NCBI RefSeq assembly: GCF_029714305.1 | Contig: NZ_CP121647.1 | Coordinates: 2,066,501-2,130,500 of the forward strand | Length of the DNA stretch: 64,000 nucleotides | Source of the DNA: Bradyrhizobium sp. CB3481 | GTDB taxonomy: Bacteria > Pseudomonadota > Alphaproteobacteria > Rhizobiales > Xanthobacteraceae | Direction: 5' to 3' | Part shown: piece by piece, positions 1 through 10,436 of the stretch | Layout: every line of letters begins with the position of its first letter | Numbering within the stretch: the first letter of the stretch is position 1 | The notes under the pieces: model-generated | What the model was told of the DNA's origin: nothing | Database searches by the model: none | The model's input: the letters and a program-made list of their open reading frames with translations, nothing else | Program-made: the position numbers and the translations under genes

Positions 1-181
1 TGGTCTGGGTCGTCGTGGCCGGCGGTGCGTTACTGGGCATGGAGCTTTGCTCGGCAGGATTCTTGGCCGGCCGTGTGGCGGTGGCAGGCGGCGGGTTTGC
101 CTGCGCGCTCGCCGCCTGTGCGTTCAAAAGAAGGGCGCCCGCCAATAGCGATAACGCGAGCGCCGTTGGGTTGGGTTTCAT
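1..181 (-). CDS. N-terminus of an exported protein, third gene of the IorAB operon (partial)
   Basis: An ATG at 179-181 on the minus strand opens a frame that runs off the window edge. A good ribosome binding site (GAGGAG) lies 8 bases upstream. The 60 visible residues begin with a signal peptide ([20 protein letters not shown], cleavage probably after AQAASAQA), followed by an Ala/Pro/Thr-rich linker. It starts 55 bases after the molybdopterin subunit ends, so it is probably co-transcribed. In related operons the third subunit is often a multihaem cytochrome c that takes electrons from the enzyme, but no haem motif is visible yet, so that identity is inference. Confidence 0.6.
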   Translation of the reverse strand, partial: MKPNPTALALSLLAGALLLNAQAASAQANPPPATATRPAKNPAEQSSMPSNAPPATTTQT

Positions 182-235
182 TGATCTGAACTCCTCTCAG
201 ATCAAGGAAAACGGCCCGTTCGATCTAACGTTCCC

Positions 236-2554
236 CTACGCCTCCAACTGCTTGCCGATCGGCAGTGCGCGGATGCGCTTGCCGGTCGCGGCGAAGATCG
301 CGTTGATCAGCGCCGGCGCAAAGGGCGGCACCCCCGGCTCGCCGACGCCGCTCGGCGGCGTATCAGGGCCGGCAGGCACGATGTAGACGTTGGTCACGGC
401 CGGCGCCTCGTCGATCCGGATGACAGGGAAGTCGTCGTAATTGCCCTGCTGCACCTTGCCGTCCTTGAAGGTGATCGCGCCGTGCTTGACGAGGCTGAGG
501 CCCATGATGGCTGCACCCTCGATCTGCGACTGGATCCGCTCCGGATTGACATAGGTTCCGCAATCGATGGCGGTATCGACCCGCGGCACAGTCAGCTTGC
601 CCTTGTCGTCGACGGCGACCTCGACGATCGTCGCGATATAGCTGACGAAGCTGCGATGCGCGGCAATGCCGAGCCCGTGCCCCTTGGGGACAGACCGGCC
701 CCAGCCGCCCTTGTCGGCGACCAGCTCGACGACCTTGCGCAGCCGCGCGGTGTCGATCGGATAGCTGTCATAGGGCTCGCCGTAGTTCCAGAGGTCTTTG
801 ACGGAATCGAGCTTGAGGATGCGCGGGGTGCCGATCAGCTCGAGCAGCATTTCCTTTTGATCGCGGCCGGTGGCATGGGCGATTTCGCCGACCATGGACT
901 GCACCGCGAAGGCGCGCGGGATGTTCGACACCGAGCGGAACCAGCCGATGCGGGTATGCGCTGCCGCCTCCGGATTTTCGCACTGCACGTTGGCGATCTC
1001 GAAGGGCATGTCGACCAGCCCCATGCCGAGCTCGAACGGCGCCTGATTTTTCGTTCCGGCCGCAAATGTCGAGGCGATGCTCGGCGCGACGCTGCGATGC
1101 CGCCAGGCCGTCACCTTGCCGCTCTTGTCGAGGCCGGCCTCGATGCGTTCGACCGAGACGGTGTGCAGGAAGCCGTTGCGAATGTCGTCTTCCCGCGTCC
1201 ATTGCACCTTGACGGGCGCGCCGAGCTCCTTGGAGAGCAGGGCCGCCTCGATGGCATAGTCGCATTTCGACTTGCGCCCGAAGCCGCCGCCGAGCAGCGT
1301 GACATTGACGGTGACGTTTGCTTCGGGAATGCCGAGCGTCTTGGCGACGTCCTCGCGCGTTCCGCCCGCGCTTTGCACCGGGCCCCAGATCTCCGCCTTG
1401 TCGCCCTTGACGTCGGCGACCGCCACCGGCGGCTCCATGGCGACATGGGCGAGGTGCGGCAGATAATATTCGCCGACGATCACCTTGTCGGCGCCCTTCA
1501 AGGCGGCTTCGACGTCGCCTTCCTTGCGCACCACGAGACCGGGCTTGCGTGCCGCTTCCTCCAGCTCGGTCCGGTAGGCGACAGACTCGTATTTGCCGTT
1601 GGGGCCGTCGTCCCAGACGATCTTGAGCGCGTCGCGGCCCTTGATCGCGGCGCCGGTGTTGCGCGCGATTACTGCGACGCCGCCGAGTGGCTGGAATTTC
1701 GAAGGCCACGGCCAACCCTTGACCTCCATCACCTTCTCGACGCCGGAGACCTTCATCGCATCAGCACCGTCAAACGAGGCGACCTTGCCGCCGGTCACCG
1801 GCGGCCGGGCAATCACGGCGTATTTCATGCCGGGCAGGCGAACGTCGGCGCCGTAACGCGCGGCGCCGACCGTGATGTCCCGCAGGTCGACCATGCTGAT
1901 CTGGCCTTTGCCCAGATAGCGAAAATCCTTCGGATCTTTCAGCTTCAGGCCTTCGACGCTGGGGACCGATTCCTTGGCGGCATCGGCGGCTAGGTCACCA
2001 AAGCCAAGGCGGCGGCTGGTCGCGCTGTGGACGACCTCGTGGTTGACCGCCTTCACCTCCGCCGCCGGCACACCCCATCGCTTCGCGGCGGCGGTCTCCA
2101 GCATCGCACGCGCCGAAGCGCCGATCTGCCGCATCGGCATCAGATAGTGACGCGTGCTGCGGGAGCCGTCGGTGTCCTGATTGCCGAATTTGACCTCGTC
2201 GCCATGTGCCTGCTGGACGCGAACGCGCGACCAGTCGGCTTCCATCTCTTCGGCCACGATCATCGGCAGGCTGGTGCGCACACCGGTTCCCATCTCGGCG
2301 CGGTGTGCGACGATGGTGACGGTGCCATCGGGTGCGATCGCGACGAACACGCGCGGATCCACCACGGTGCCGTGCGGCATCTTGTCGGCGCCAGTCTGGT
2401 ACGCGGCAAGCGCCGGGCGTGACATCACGGGCGCGGCCAGCACGAAACCGCCGGCGAGGCCGAGGCCCTTCAGGATGCTACGGCGGGAAACATTGTCGAC
2501 CTTGACGTAGCGCTCAAAGCCACGGAGTTTTTTCGGATTGGTAAGAATGTTCAT
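236..2554 (-). CDS. Molybdopterin-binding large subunit, IorB-type xanthine dehydrogenase family
   Basis: This 772-residue protein is the catalytic subunit of a molybdenum hydroxylase of the isoquinoline 1-oxidoreductase/aldehyde oxidase type. It starts at the ATG at 2554 just after the [2Fe-2S] subunit; a longer reading upstream is only the shadow of that gene. A twin-arginine signal ([14 protein letters not shown], residues 23-36) predicts folded export. Family motifs include the Gly-rich GGGFGRKSK segment and a C-terminal GEPG (Glu 739), the position of the catalytic glutamate. The split into a small Fe-S subunit and a large Tat-exported subunit is typical of IorAB. Substrate cannot be told; aldehydes or N-heterocycles are likely for this family. 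Confidence 0.9.
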   Translation of the reverse strand: MNILTNPKKLRGFERYVKVDNVSRRSILKGLGLAGGFVLAAPVMSRPALAAYQTGADKMPHGTVVDPRVFVAIAPDGTVTIVAHRAEMGTGVRTSLPMIVAEEMEADWSRVRVQQAHGDEVKFGNQDTDGSRSTRHYLMPMRQIGASARAMLETAAAKRWGVPAAEVKAVNHEVVHSATSRRLGFGDLAADAAKESVPSVEGLKLKDPKDFRYLGKGQISMVDLRDITVGAARYGADVRLPGMKYAVIARPPVTGGKVASFDGADAMKVSGVEKVMEVKGWPWPSKFQPLGGVAVIARNTGAAIKGRDALKIVWDDGPNGKYESVAYRTELEEAARKPGLVVRKEGDVEAALKGADKVIVGEYYLPHLAHVAMEPPVAVADVKGDKAEIWGPVQSAGGTREDVAKTLGIPEANVTVNVTLLGGGFGRKSKCDYAIEAALLSKELGAPVKVQWTREDDIRNGFLHTVSVERIEAGLDKSGKVTAWRHRSVAPSIASTFAAGTKNQAPFELGMGLVDMPFEIANVQCENPEAAAHTRIGWFRSVSNIPRAFAVQSMVGEIAHATGRDQKEMLLELIGTPRILKLDSVKDLWNYGEPYDSYPIDTARLRKVVELVADKGGWGRSVPKGHGLGIAAHRSFVSYIATIVEVAVDDKGKLTVPRVDTAIDCGTYVNPERIQSQIEGAAIMGLSLVKHGAITFKDGKVQQGNYDDFPVIRIDEAPAVTNVYIVPAGPDTPPSGVGEPGVPPFAPALINAIFAATGKRIRALPIGKQLEA

Positions 2555-2556
2555 GA

Positions 2557-3009
2557 TCAAACCCCCGTCGATGCGAGGTGAACTGCATTTTCGATGCGCT
2601 GGTAGCAGCCGCAGCGGCAGATGTTGCCCGCCATCGCTTCGCGTATCTGACCGTGATTGGGTTTTGGATTTTCGATCAGCAGCGCGGCCGCCTGCATGAT
2701 CTGGCCGGCCTGGCAAAAGCCGCATTGCGGGACGTTCAATTGACGCCAGGCCTTCTGAACCGCGTGATCGCCGGTCGGATGTAGGCCTTCGATCGTCGTG
2801 ACCTCCCGATTGACTACATCGGAAACCGACGTGATGCAGGCGCGCACCGCCTGCTTGTCGACGATCACGGTGCGGGCGCCGCACAGAGCCTGGCCGCAAC
2901 CGTATTTCGTGCCCGTCAGTCCGGCTTCATCCCGCAGAAACCACAGCAGCGGGAGATCCGGATCGCCATCCCAGTTCAGTTCCTGGCCATTAATCTTCAG
3001 CTTGATCAT
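2557..3009 (-). CDS. [2Fe-2S]-binding small subunit, IorA-type, with one cluster cysteine replaced
   Basis: This 150-residue electron-transfer subunit pairs with the large subunit that starts 2 bases beyond its stop. The start at 3009 is chosen because a GGGAG site sits at proper distance; an ATG 18 bases upstream is possible. The C-terminal cluster motif is intact (CGFC at about 95 and CRC near 131). The N-terminal plant-type ferredoxin motif reads CGQALCGARTV: Cys38 and Cys43 are present, but the third ligand position (46) is Arg, encoded CGC where TGC would give Cys. Cys58 could be the fourth ligand. Loss of one ligand may weaken or change that cluster. Confidence 0.9.
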   Translation of the reverse strand: MIKLKINGQELNWDGDPDLPLLWFLRDEAGLTGTKYGCGQALCGARTVIVDKQAVRACITSVSDVVNREVTTIEGLHPTGDHAVQKAWRQLNVPQCGFCQAGQIMQAAALLIENPKPNHGQIREAMAGNICRCGCYQRIENAVHLASTGV

Positions 3010-3456
3010 GATCGTCTCCCTCTTCATACAGAGCCGTCATGAGCGTCTCTTCGAGGTGAGCGAGAATATCTTCCTGGGACACCCCCTCGTACGGTCTCAG
3101 GCGAACCTAACCCGCTGAGAAACTGCAGACTGCACCGTAGGATCTAATTGATCTCTGTGTCTGGCCCATCCTCCAGTTTTACTTTGCTTTGTTCAAGGTA
3201 TGGACGTCTAGAAACCTACTACAAAGCAGGGCGAACAGGGTTCACAACGCCTTGTTTGCTCTTTGTATTTAGCGAGGGCTGCCTCCTCGAACGGCACGCT
3301 TTTGGTCAAGAGCCCTTACGCAGTGGCCCACACGAGACGAGATTTTTCGCCGAGTTGGGCTTCGTTGCTGGAGGAGAATAGGTGTAACTCTGCGACAGTC
3401 GCATTGAGCGGCCAGCTATTGTCGCGTTCGAGGGACGCTTCGGGTACGTTACAACG
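3010..3456. other. Intergenic region between divergent genes
   Basis: About 450 bases separate the minus-strand IorA gene from the plus-strand cytochrome c gene. It must hold promoters for both. I see no clear sigma-54 or other recognisable box and no convincing gene. Confidence 0.5.
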
Positions 3457-4314
3457 ATGATCGGGCTCGCTGTCACTTTAGCTTTCTCGCTGGTTGCCTT
3501 CACGATGCCGACACCGGTTTGGGCGGCCGGTCCGACGTTGACGTTATCAGCCAATGGCGGCGTGCTTATCTTCGATAGGGATGCGCTGCTTGCGCGCACG
3601 GATGTCGTCGACATTACCACGTCGCGTGATGTTGCATACGGTACTCCTCGGATGTATCGAGCCGTGGCGCTCGCGAAGTTGCTTGAAGAAGTTGCCATTC
3701 CGTCCGATGCCGTGGTGGAAGCGGTAGCGCAAGACGGCTTCGTGACGCAACTCCCTCGCGATCTGGTCTACGCTAACGATGGCATCGTCGCGTATATGGC
3801 AATCGAAGCCGCCGACAGGCCCTGGCCACCAATTCCAGGTAAAGATAAGAGCGCAGGCGCCTTCTATGTCGTATGGATCGGCGATCAAGCGTCATCCGTC
3901 CCAACCATGATGTGGCCCTACCAAATTGTCAGTTTGTCGGTGCAAGACGCGCCAGCTAAGCGGTGGCCCCCACTCGCGGTCGATCCTACGCTCCCCGCGC
4001 TGCATCCGGCGCGTGACGGGCAAACAATTTTCGTCAACAAATGCTTCACATGCCATACGATGAACCAGGTAGGATCCGCGTCGGCTGGCCCCGATCTGAA
4101 TGTACCGATGAACCCGACGGAGTACTTCACCGATGCCGGTCTGCGCGCGCTGATCCGAGATCCACGCTCGGTTCGGGTCTGGCCCGAGCAGCGGATGCCC
4201 AGCTTTGCCGAAGAGGACCTGAGCGATGAGGAACTCGGGCTGATCTTGGCGTATTTGAATCACATGGCGGATAGGAAGAGCCGAGCAACGGAAGGCGGAA
4301 GCAGCAAACGCTAA
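3457..4314 (+). CDS. Exported cytochrome c with N-terminal molybdopterin-oxidoreductase-like domain
   Basis: This 285-residue protein begins with a signal peptide ending near VWAAGP (residue 24). Residues 30-165 resemble the small oxidoreductase molybdopterin-binding-like domain that precedes c-type haem domains in some periplasmic proteins. A single haem c site, CFTCH, is at 196-200, and Met247 in RMPSF is a good distal ligand. The C-terminus is charged and probably disordered. It diverges from the IorAB operon and may accept electrons from it or from another periplasmic dehydrogenase; that link is inference from position. The start has only a weak ribosome binding site. Confidence 0.8.
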   Translation: MIGLAVTLAFSLVAFTMPTPVWAAGPTLTLSANGGVLIFDRDALLARTDVVDITTSRDVAYGTPRMYRAVALAKLLEEVAIPSDAVVEAVAQDGFVTQLPRDLVYANDGIVAYMAIEAADRPWPPIPGKDKSAGAFYVVWIGDQASSVPTMMWPYQIVSLSVQDAPAKRWPPLAVDPTLPALHPARDGQTIFVNKCFTCHTMNQVGSASAGPDLNVPMNPTEYFTDAGLRALIRDPRSVRVWPEQRMPSFAEEDLSDEELGLILAYLNHMADRKSRATEGGSSKR

Positions 4315-4976
4315 AGTAAATCGTAAAACTCGGTACGGTTAGCGACCGTGAGGACGTCGCCGCCGACGGGCGTCATCCGCTCTTGCAGACCAGCCACGGA
4401 GGGCTGAGTCCTGACTGCTTCAGCCGCTTTGCTCGGAAGCTATTCAGAAAATCGAATCCATGCGGCCGGCGCTGCCGCGTTCGATCTTGCCGTTGCATAT
4501 TGCTTGGCGAATGTCTCCCGCTGGGCACATTTCGGACGTTGCAAGCCGATGCAGCAATTCCGGGTGTTCAGTGAAGAGCGAAAAGTGAGAAGACTCCTCC
4601 AGAAGAAAACAAGCTAGGGATTCCAAAATTCCGGCGTGGACGCATGAACGCTACTATATTCGACTAACCGTGGCGAACTCACCAAAGCAGACGTCAATCT
4701 CTATGTGTTCGCTCCCGTGCGGCTCCCCAACGCAAACGTCCAAGCTACTAACCCTTCTCTCGCCACACAAATTTTCGTTGGAGCTGACCCTGCGGAGGTT
4801 AAGCTCCGAGGATGGTCGCTGTGTCAGTCTTCAGGGGTGAAGCGGAAAACATCTGCTCGCTGGGCACCTTCCGCCTTAGCCAAATCGGAATTCCCGAAAT
4901 GCTGACGCTCGTTCCCGGCAGTGCCACGGCCTGAGATAAACGCCTCGTAAGTAAAAGGCCCCGTCGAATGGCCCGC
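4315..4976. other. Intergenic region, no gene recognised
   Basis: Several short open frames exist on both strands, but none has a good ribosome binding site, a hydrophobic signal or family resemblance. It looks like non-coding or fully eroded sequence. Confidence 0.5.
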
Positions 4977-5912
4977 TCAAGCCGCGGTTCCATCCCGCGT
5001 GAATTCAGCGGCATGCAACTTGATGAAGTTGTACATGCTCATCGGCTTCTGGCCGGTGAGCTTGAACAGGTCGTCGGTCATACGGTCGTAGCGGCCCTGC
5101 TTGTTCAGCTCCGTCATCACGGAAAGGTGCTTGACGATGTGCGCGGGCACGCCAGCCCCCAGCAGCTTTTCGCTCCAGTCGGAGAGTGGTACGTCGCGAT
5201 AGTGGATCGTCCGACCCAGCGCCTCTGAGAACACGCGCGCGTAGTGCTCCAGATCGGCCGATTCAAAGCCGGTCAGATTGTAGATCTGGCCGATGTGCGG
5301 CATGGGATCCTCGAGGACGACCGATACGGCGCGCGCCACGTCCACAGCCGAAATCGGTGAGGTTTTGCCGCCGCCCATTGGCAACGCCAGTTCGTCGGCA
5401 TCCCGCACGCTCGGAGCAGCGAAAAGGCGGAAGAATCCTTCGAGGAAGACCGTGGGCCGCATGGTGACGACCGGGAGGCCCGACCAGGACAAAGCCTGTT
5501 CAGCCAGCCAGTGCAGCTTGTGCTGCGGGCTGTCGGTGCTCTCGGTGATGCTCATCTGCGTAACGGTCATCTGAGACATGTTCACGAACGCTTCGACGCC
5601 GTGATGGCGCGCCACCGCGGCGGTGTTGACCGTGGCCGTCAGGTAATCGGCCGAAACCGACATGCCGAAATAGACACTCGCGCAACCTTCGATCGCGCGG
5701 TGCATCGCGGTGAGGTCAGTCAGGTCGCCTTGCACGACTTCGGCGCCCAGCTGGCGCAGGGCCTCGGCGCGTTCATCCTCGCGGCGCACCAGGGCGCGCA
5801 CCTTGCGCCGTTTGGCGAGCAGCATTTCGGTGAGATTGCGGCCGATGGAACCGACAGCGCCACCCGCGCCGGTCACCAGGATCGGGCTAGCATGTGACAC
5901 TTGCGTAGTCAT
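4977..5912 (-). CDS. NmrA-like NAD(P)-binding oxidoreductase
   Basis: This 311-residue protein has an N-terminal Rossmann motif (VTGAGGAVGSIGRNL, residues 13-27) and an atypical SDR layout with VRALVRR after strand 2, which is usual for NADPH-preferring NmrA/quinone-oxidoreductase-type proteins. There is no YxxxK catalytic pair at the usual place, so it may be a redox sensor or a reductase of the QOR2 kind. It begins with an ATG behind an AGAGG-like site. It stands alone, with no close same-strand neighbour. Substrate unknown. Confidence 0.85.
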   Translation of the reverse strand: MTTQVSHASPILVTGAGGAVGSIGRNLTEMLLAKRRKVRALVRREDERAEALRQLGAEVVQGDLTDLTAMHRAIEGCASVYFGMSVSADYLTATVNTAAVARHHGVEAFVNMSQMTVTQMSITESTDSPQHKLHWLAEQALSWSGLPVVTMRPTVFLEGFFRLFAAPSVRDADELALPMGGGKTSPISAVDVARAVSVVLEDPMPHIGQIYNLTGFESADLEHYARVFSEALGRTIHYRDVPLSDWSEKLLGAGVPAHIVKHLSVMTELNKQGRYDRMTDDLFKLTGQKPMSMYNFIKLHAAEFTRDGTAA

Positions 5913-6900
5913 TTCAATTGCCTCTGGATGAGCTCAGATTGCGGGACGATCGCCGGGTTACAGGACGAGTCGACAGGGCTCTCATCGTCGAGAACCGGGC
6001 GAGCCGAGTAACAAAAGACATGTGAATCCATGTTTGACAGTGATGGCGGCTACCCGGTGTGGCTACTTGCGCGGGAGCGGATAGCCTTGAACGCACGAGG
6101 TCCTGTCCCCGGCTGGCTCTTGGCAGCGCAAGCAATCGTTCTTGTAATCGGTTCGTAACGGTTCGCTTCATCTCGGCGCCTTCGCAAAAGCCCGAGGCTT
6201 GGCTGCGGCTCCCAGCATGATGCTCTCGGCGGCCGCGCCACACTTGTCCTGAGCCCACGCCACAGCAGCGGCAGCGACGGCCAAGGCGGCCGCCGCAAAG
6301 ATTGCGCATCGACATTTTCTGACCGGCTGCCGAGATCCAAAGAACACTGCGCCGGGTCGGCGTCGACGAATTCGTGTGCATGACAACTCCTGCTTTTGCA
6401 ACGAGACGTTGTCGAGCGCGAGAGCCGACGTGACCGAAAGGCGAGTCCCACCGTAGGGACAGCGCGAACAATACACCGCACCCTGATGCCTTCTTCGCGC
6501 TGTCCGACATGTCGAGCTTCCTGCCCATATGTCAGCCGTCTCGCAGGCGACGCCTGCAAAGTCGCGAATTTTATTCTTACCAAGCAAACAGACGACGTTT
6601 GCACAGTATGCACCAAGCCATACCTCAAGCCAACGCGCCGATGACGGCGGAAGGCCGGAAAAATGCGGCACGGCCCAGTATCAAGGCTATGTCACTGATA
6701 CTTCCGCTTTTGACCTCCTATAGCGGGCGTCGTGGACAGTTCAGGAATACTGATATGCATCATGGCATCGGACCCATTTCGCAACGCGCAAATCCATGCT
6801 GTAATCATGTTCTTCGTGAGCAATGGGCAGCGCAGCCCTAAGCCTCGGAGAAAACAATGCGACGACGCAATTTCCAACAACGGGGTTAGGAGATGCGACA
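5913..6900. other. Long intergenic region with a possible eroded small exported protein
   Basis: Three overlapping minus-strand frames cover 5914-6671 and none looks like a family protein throughout. One frame near 6168-6330 contains a signal-peptide-like stretch (IFAAAALAVAAAAVAWAQ) followed by a short tail, but it has no start codon or ribosome binding site in frame. I treat it as a possible remnant only. The last 150 bases should hold the promoter of the P460 gene. Confidence 0.35.
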
Positions 6901-7458
6901 ATGAAAAAGAGCACGCTGATCAGTCTCAGTATTTCGGTGTCGATTGCCGTTTTGGCGGCTGGCGTCGCAATTTCCGCGCAGGACAAATACACTGTGCAAG
7001 TACCGAATGGCCTCGGGTTCTCTGAGTTTAGGGGATACGAGGACTGGCCAGTGATCGCGATCAGCGAGAGCGGAGGTAAGATCGCTGTGATCGTGGGAAA
7101 TCCGCTAATGATCAACGCCTATAAGGAAGGCGTGCCCGGCAATGGCAAGCCTTTCCCAGACGGCGCCAAGATGGCGAAAATTCATTGGAAGGCGAAAATA
7201 CAAGAGAGATATCCCGGTCAGCCAACGGTGCCAGGTACCCAGCTTGATGCTGGTTTCATGCTGAAGGACAGCAAGAGGTTCGCGGATAGCGGCGGATGGG
7301 GATGGGCCGAGTTCAACTATGACGCGGCGTCCGATGCGTTTAAGCCCGCCACTGCAGCGGACAATCCGCCGCAGGAAAACGACGCGAAGTGCGGGTTCTC
7401 GTGCCACTCGGTGGTGCAGAACCGCGACTACGTTTTCACGGATTACGGAAAGAGGTGA
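6901..7458 (+). CDS. Cytochrome P460 family protein
   Basis: This 185-residue protein has a signal peptide (MKKSTLISLSISVSIAVLAA..., cleavage near SAQD) and the P460 family layout: an FRGYEDWPVIAIS segment after the signal, the WKAKIQE segment, and a C-terminal haem-binding motif. The start at 6901 has AGGAG 10 bases upstream; a longer in-frame reading starts before this site and is rejected. Family members bind a c-type haem in the periplasm; some oxidise hydroxylamine or bind NO. The haem motif here reads CGFSCH, with three residues between the cysteines instead of the usual two. No amo or hao genes are nearby. Confidence 0.85.
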   Translation: MKKSTLISLSISVSIAVLAAGVAISAQDKYTVQVPNGLGFSEFRGYEDWPVIAISESGGKIAVIVGNPLMINAYKEGVPGNGKPFPDGAKMAKIHWKAKIQERYPGQPTVPGTQLDAGFMLKDSKRFADSGGWGWAEFNYDAASDAFKPATAADNPPQENDAKCGFSCHSVVQNRDYVFTDYGKR

Positions 7459-8119
7459 GTATCGGATAGTGTTGACGGACGGTCGTAACGACTGCGCCGA
7501 ATAATGGTGGATGTCCGCACCTGGCACCTTTGAGACATGCCCGCCTATCCTGAGAACGTCCGTTCACCGGGACTGGAATCGCCGTGGTCCTGTCAACCCG
7601 ACGCGAATGACCCAGCTCGGAAATCAGACCTTTCGCTAGCTGTGCTCGTGCATGCATGGGCCGTGTAGCGCGTCTTCGATTCAACGACACTGCTCCGACC
7701 ATTCGCGCCATGAACGCTGTAAAAGTTTTCGGCTGTCAGATCGGCGCCCTCGATTAACATAAAGTGATGCGGCCGTTCACATGGCTGATGGAATGTCCCA
7801 CTGAAAACGTGTTTAATGTCGCGCTGAAAATGTCCTGGAAAGTTTGGGTTGGCCTACGTTTAGGCAGCCACTTCGCCGAGGAACGCGGCTTCGACGAAGA
7901 GCAATATGTGCTGTCCCATGACAGCGCGAGCGACGCGTTGAACTTCTACACCGGCGCCGGACGCCGGCCGCAATCTAAGTTCCTGTGACAGTAATTTTTG
8001 CAAATTCAAACAAAAGGGAAAAGAGCGCGCTCGCCGTGATGGCGAAGTGATGCCGGTCAAGCCGCGCTCATAGAAGCCATTCTTGCAGAATTCAAAGAGG
8101 CAGGAAAGGAGCCTATGTC
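7459..8119. other. Intergenic region, no gene recognised
   Basis: Only short unconvincing frames occur here. The last 30 bases hold the AGGAG site of the hydrolase gene at 8120. Confidence 0.5.
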
Positions 8120-8962
8120 ATGAGTACAATCACCACCAAAGATGGCACTCAAATCTACTACAAGGACTGGGGCGCAGGCCCGGTCATCACGTTCTCGCAC
8201 GGTTGGCCGCTCAGTTCAGATGCCTGGGACGGTCAAATGATGTTCCTCGTGCAGCACGGCTACCGCTGCATCGCGCACGACAGACGGGGTCACGGCCGTT
8301 CAAGCCAGGCTTCGGCGCACAACGACATGAACGGCTACGCCGACGATCTTGCTGCCCTCATCGAAGCGCTCGATCTGTGTGAGGCTACACTTGTCGGTCA
8401 CTCGACAGGGGGCGGCGAAGTTTCGCGCTACATCGGACGGTATGGTACCGACCGCGTTAAGAAAGCTGTCCTCATTGCCGCGGTGCCGCCGCTCATGTTG
8501 AAGACTGAAGGAAATCCGGATGGGCTGCCGATGGAAGTATTTGACGCGATGCGCGCTGGACTCATGAAGGACCGCTCGCAGTACTACAAAGACATGGCGA
8601 TTGCCTTCTATGGCGCGAACAGACCGAGCGCCAAGGTCTCGCAAGGTATCTTAGATCAGTTCTGGCTGTGGAGCATGCAGTCCGGCCTTAAGAACGCCTA
8701 CGATAGCGTCAAAGCCTTCTCCGAGACCGACTTCACTGAGGACCTCAAGAAGTTCGATGTGCCAACGCTTGTAATGCATGGCGAAGATGATCAGATCGTG
8801 CCAGTGAAGGACTCTGCCAAAAAATCGGCCAAGCTGATCAAAGGCGCGAAAGAAATCTACTATCCCGGTGCACCTCACGGTCTTACCGCTACACTTCAAG
8901 ATCAAGTCAATGCTGACTTACTTGCGTTTATCGCAGAGAAGGAACAGCGGAAAGCAGCTTAA
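8120..8962 (+). CDS. Alpha/beta hydrolase, non-haem chloroperoxidase type
   Basis: This 280-residue protein follows the cofactor-free haloperoxidase/esterase pattern from end to end. It has the oxyanion segment [11 protein letters not shown], the RGHGRS motif, nucleophile Ser95 in GHSTGGGE, an acid Asp in [10 protein letters not shown] near 227, and His in APHGL near 257. No signal peptide is present, so it is cytoplasmic. Such enzymes hydrolyse esters and can form peracids with peroxide. A start at 8120 is forced because the ATG 6 bases upstream hits a stop after one codon. It begins a run of plus-strand genes that ends at 10934, with gaps of about 65-145 bases. Confidence 0.9.
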   Translation: MSTITTKDGTQIYYKDWGAGPVITFSHGWPLSSDAWDGQMMFLVQHGYRCIAHDRRGHGRSSQASAHNDMNGYADDLAALIEALDLCEATLVGHSTGGGEVSRYIGRYGTDRVKKAVLIAAVPPLMLKTEGNPDGLPMEVFDAMRAGLMKDRSQYYKDMAIAFYGANRPSAKVSQGILDQFWLWSMQSGLKNAYDSVKAFSETDFTEDLKKFDVPTLVMHGEDDQIVPVKDSAKKSAKLIKGAKEIYYPGAPHGLTATLQDQVNADLLAFIAEKEQRKAA

Positions 8963-9103
8963 AAGCACACTTGTGTTCGGCCTCAGCGCGCATCGGCCCC
9001 TAAATGCGCGCTGACGGCTGGACTTCGAGGAGAGCCGGCCCCCATTCCACGTTCGGCTCACGATTGGACATTGAATGTTTCCTCACGACAAGCGAGGCTA
9101 ACC

Positions 9104-9856
9104 ATGAAGATAGTTGTCATCGGCGGCACCGGCCTGATCGGCTCGAAGACCGTCGCCATTCTGCGCCAGGGCGGCTATGAGGTCGTGGCAGCCTCCCCCC
9201 AAAGCGGTATCAACACCATCACCGGCGAGGGGCTCAAGGAGGCCTTGGCGGGCACGCAGGTGGTGATCGATCTCGCCAATTCGCCTTCATTTGACGACAA
9301 GGCGGTGCTGGAATTCTTCGAAATCTCCGGTCGCAACCTGCTCGCGGCGGAAGCCGCAGCGAACGTCCGGCACCATGTCGCACTGTCAATCGTCGCAATC
9401 GACCGGACCGACAATGGTTATTTCCGCGCCAAGGTCGCCCAAGAGAAACTGGTCAAGGCCTCCGGCATCCCATACACCATCGTCCGCTCGACTCAGTTTC
9501 TGGAATTCCTCCGCGGCATCGCCGATTCAAGCGCGGATGGAAACGTGGTCAAGCTCCCGCCGATCCTGTTCCAGCCGATCGCGGCGGATGACGTTGCTGC
9601 CAACGTTGCCGATGTGGCGCTCGCGCCGCCACGCAACGGCATCGTGGAGATCGCGGGCCCGGAACGAGCGCCGTTCAACGAAATCGTCGCCCGCTATCTG
9701 ACGGCGGTTGGCGACCCGCGCGACGTCGTGAGCGATCCCGATGCCCGATACTGGGGCGGCCGGGTTGACGAGCACTCGCTCGTGCCGCTGGGCGAGGCGC
9801 GCCTTGGCCGTATCGGTTTCGGCGAATGGCTCCGCCGTTCACAGGCAGCAGCCTGA
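9104..9856 (+). CDS. NAD(P)H-binding SDR-family protein
   Basis: This 250-residue protein opens with a classic nucleotide-binding motif (IVVIGGTGLIGSKTV). Like NmrA-type proteins it lacks an evident catalytic YxxxK. The internal ATG at 9104 is preferred over one 33 bases upstream because it places MKIVV at the start of strand 1 and has GAGG in front. It lies between a chloroperoxidase-like hydrolase and an exported cupin, a grouping seen in stress-type clusters, and may deal with reactive carbonyls or quinones. That role is inference. Confidence 0.85.
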   Translation: MKIVVIGGTGLIGSKTVAILRQGGYEVVAASPQSGINTITGEGLKEALAGTQVVIDLANSPSFDDKAVLEFFEISGRNLLAAEAAANVRHHVALSIVAIDRTDNGYFRAKVAQEKLVKASGIPYTIVRSTQFLEFLRGIADSSADGNVVKLPPILFQPIAADDVAANVADVALAPPRNGIVEIAGPERAPFNEIVARYLTAVGDPRDVVSDPDARYWGGRVDEHSLVPLGEARLGRIGFGEWLRRSQAAA

Positions 9857-9922
9857 TCTCGCATTCGGAGATACGACCAGTCTGTCACGAGCGGTCCCGA
9901 TCAACGAACGAAAGAGGCGACT

Positions 9923-10312
9923 ATGACCATCAAGCTCGTCGCACTTGTTCTTCTGTGCCTCATGATCGGCACGGCGGTGGCTCAGGAGCCTAAGGTCACG
10001 TCACTCATGTCTAAGGATCTTCCGGAGAATCCCGGCAGAGAAGCTCTGATGATCACAGTTGAGCATGCGCCCGGCGGTTCGAGCGCTATCCACCGACACA
10101 ATGCACATGCGTTTGTTTACGTGCTAGAGGGCTCCGTCGTGATGCAGTTGAAGGGTGGACAACAGGTGACACTGATACCAGGACAGACCTTCTTTGAAGG
10201 CCCGGATGATGTTCATGTCGTCGATCGGAACGCAAGCGGCACCCAGCCGGCGAAATTCCTGGTGCTCTTGATCAAGGACCAGGGCGCCCCGGCGCTTGTG
10301 CCCGCACAGTGA
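9923..10312 (+). CDS. Exported small cupin protein
   Basis: This 129-residue protein has a cleavable signal peptide (MTIKLVALVLLCLMIGTAVA) and a single cupin barrel. Cupin motif 1 is visible as HRHNAHAFVYVLEGSVV, giving the His, His and Glu metal ligands, and motif 2 as PGQTFFEGPDDVHVV. It is short and compact with no additional domain, so it is probably a periplasmic metal-binding or sugar/organic-ligand-binding protein rather than a full dioxygenase. It sits 66 bases after the SDR gene. Confidence 0.88.
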   Translation: MTIKLVALVLLCLMIGTAVAQEPKVTSLMSKDLPENPGREALMITVEHAPGGSSAIHRHNAHAFVYVLEGSVVMQLKGGQQVTLIPGQTFFEGPDDVHVVDRNASGTQPAKFLVLLIKDQGAPALVPAQ

Positions 10313-10436
10313 ATGTTACGGTCAGCAGGAGACAAACATGACATTCGACAAACACCTTACACCCCGCTAGATCGGAGCCCGACGATTTGGTTCCGTCGCG
10401 CGCTACGCGCTGCACGCCAACAACGGGGGACTTTCC

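Noticed and set aside
482..1993. A long plus-strand open frame of about 500 codons antisense to the molybdopterin subunit
   Set aside because: It is a GC-rich shadow frame of a gene with clear family motifs; it has no binding site or domain.
5914..6671. Three overlapping minus-strand frames as real genes
   Set aside because: They overlap each other, have no ribosome binding site and no consistent family features.
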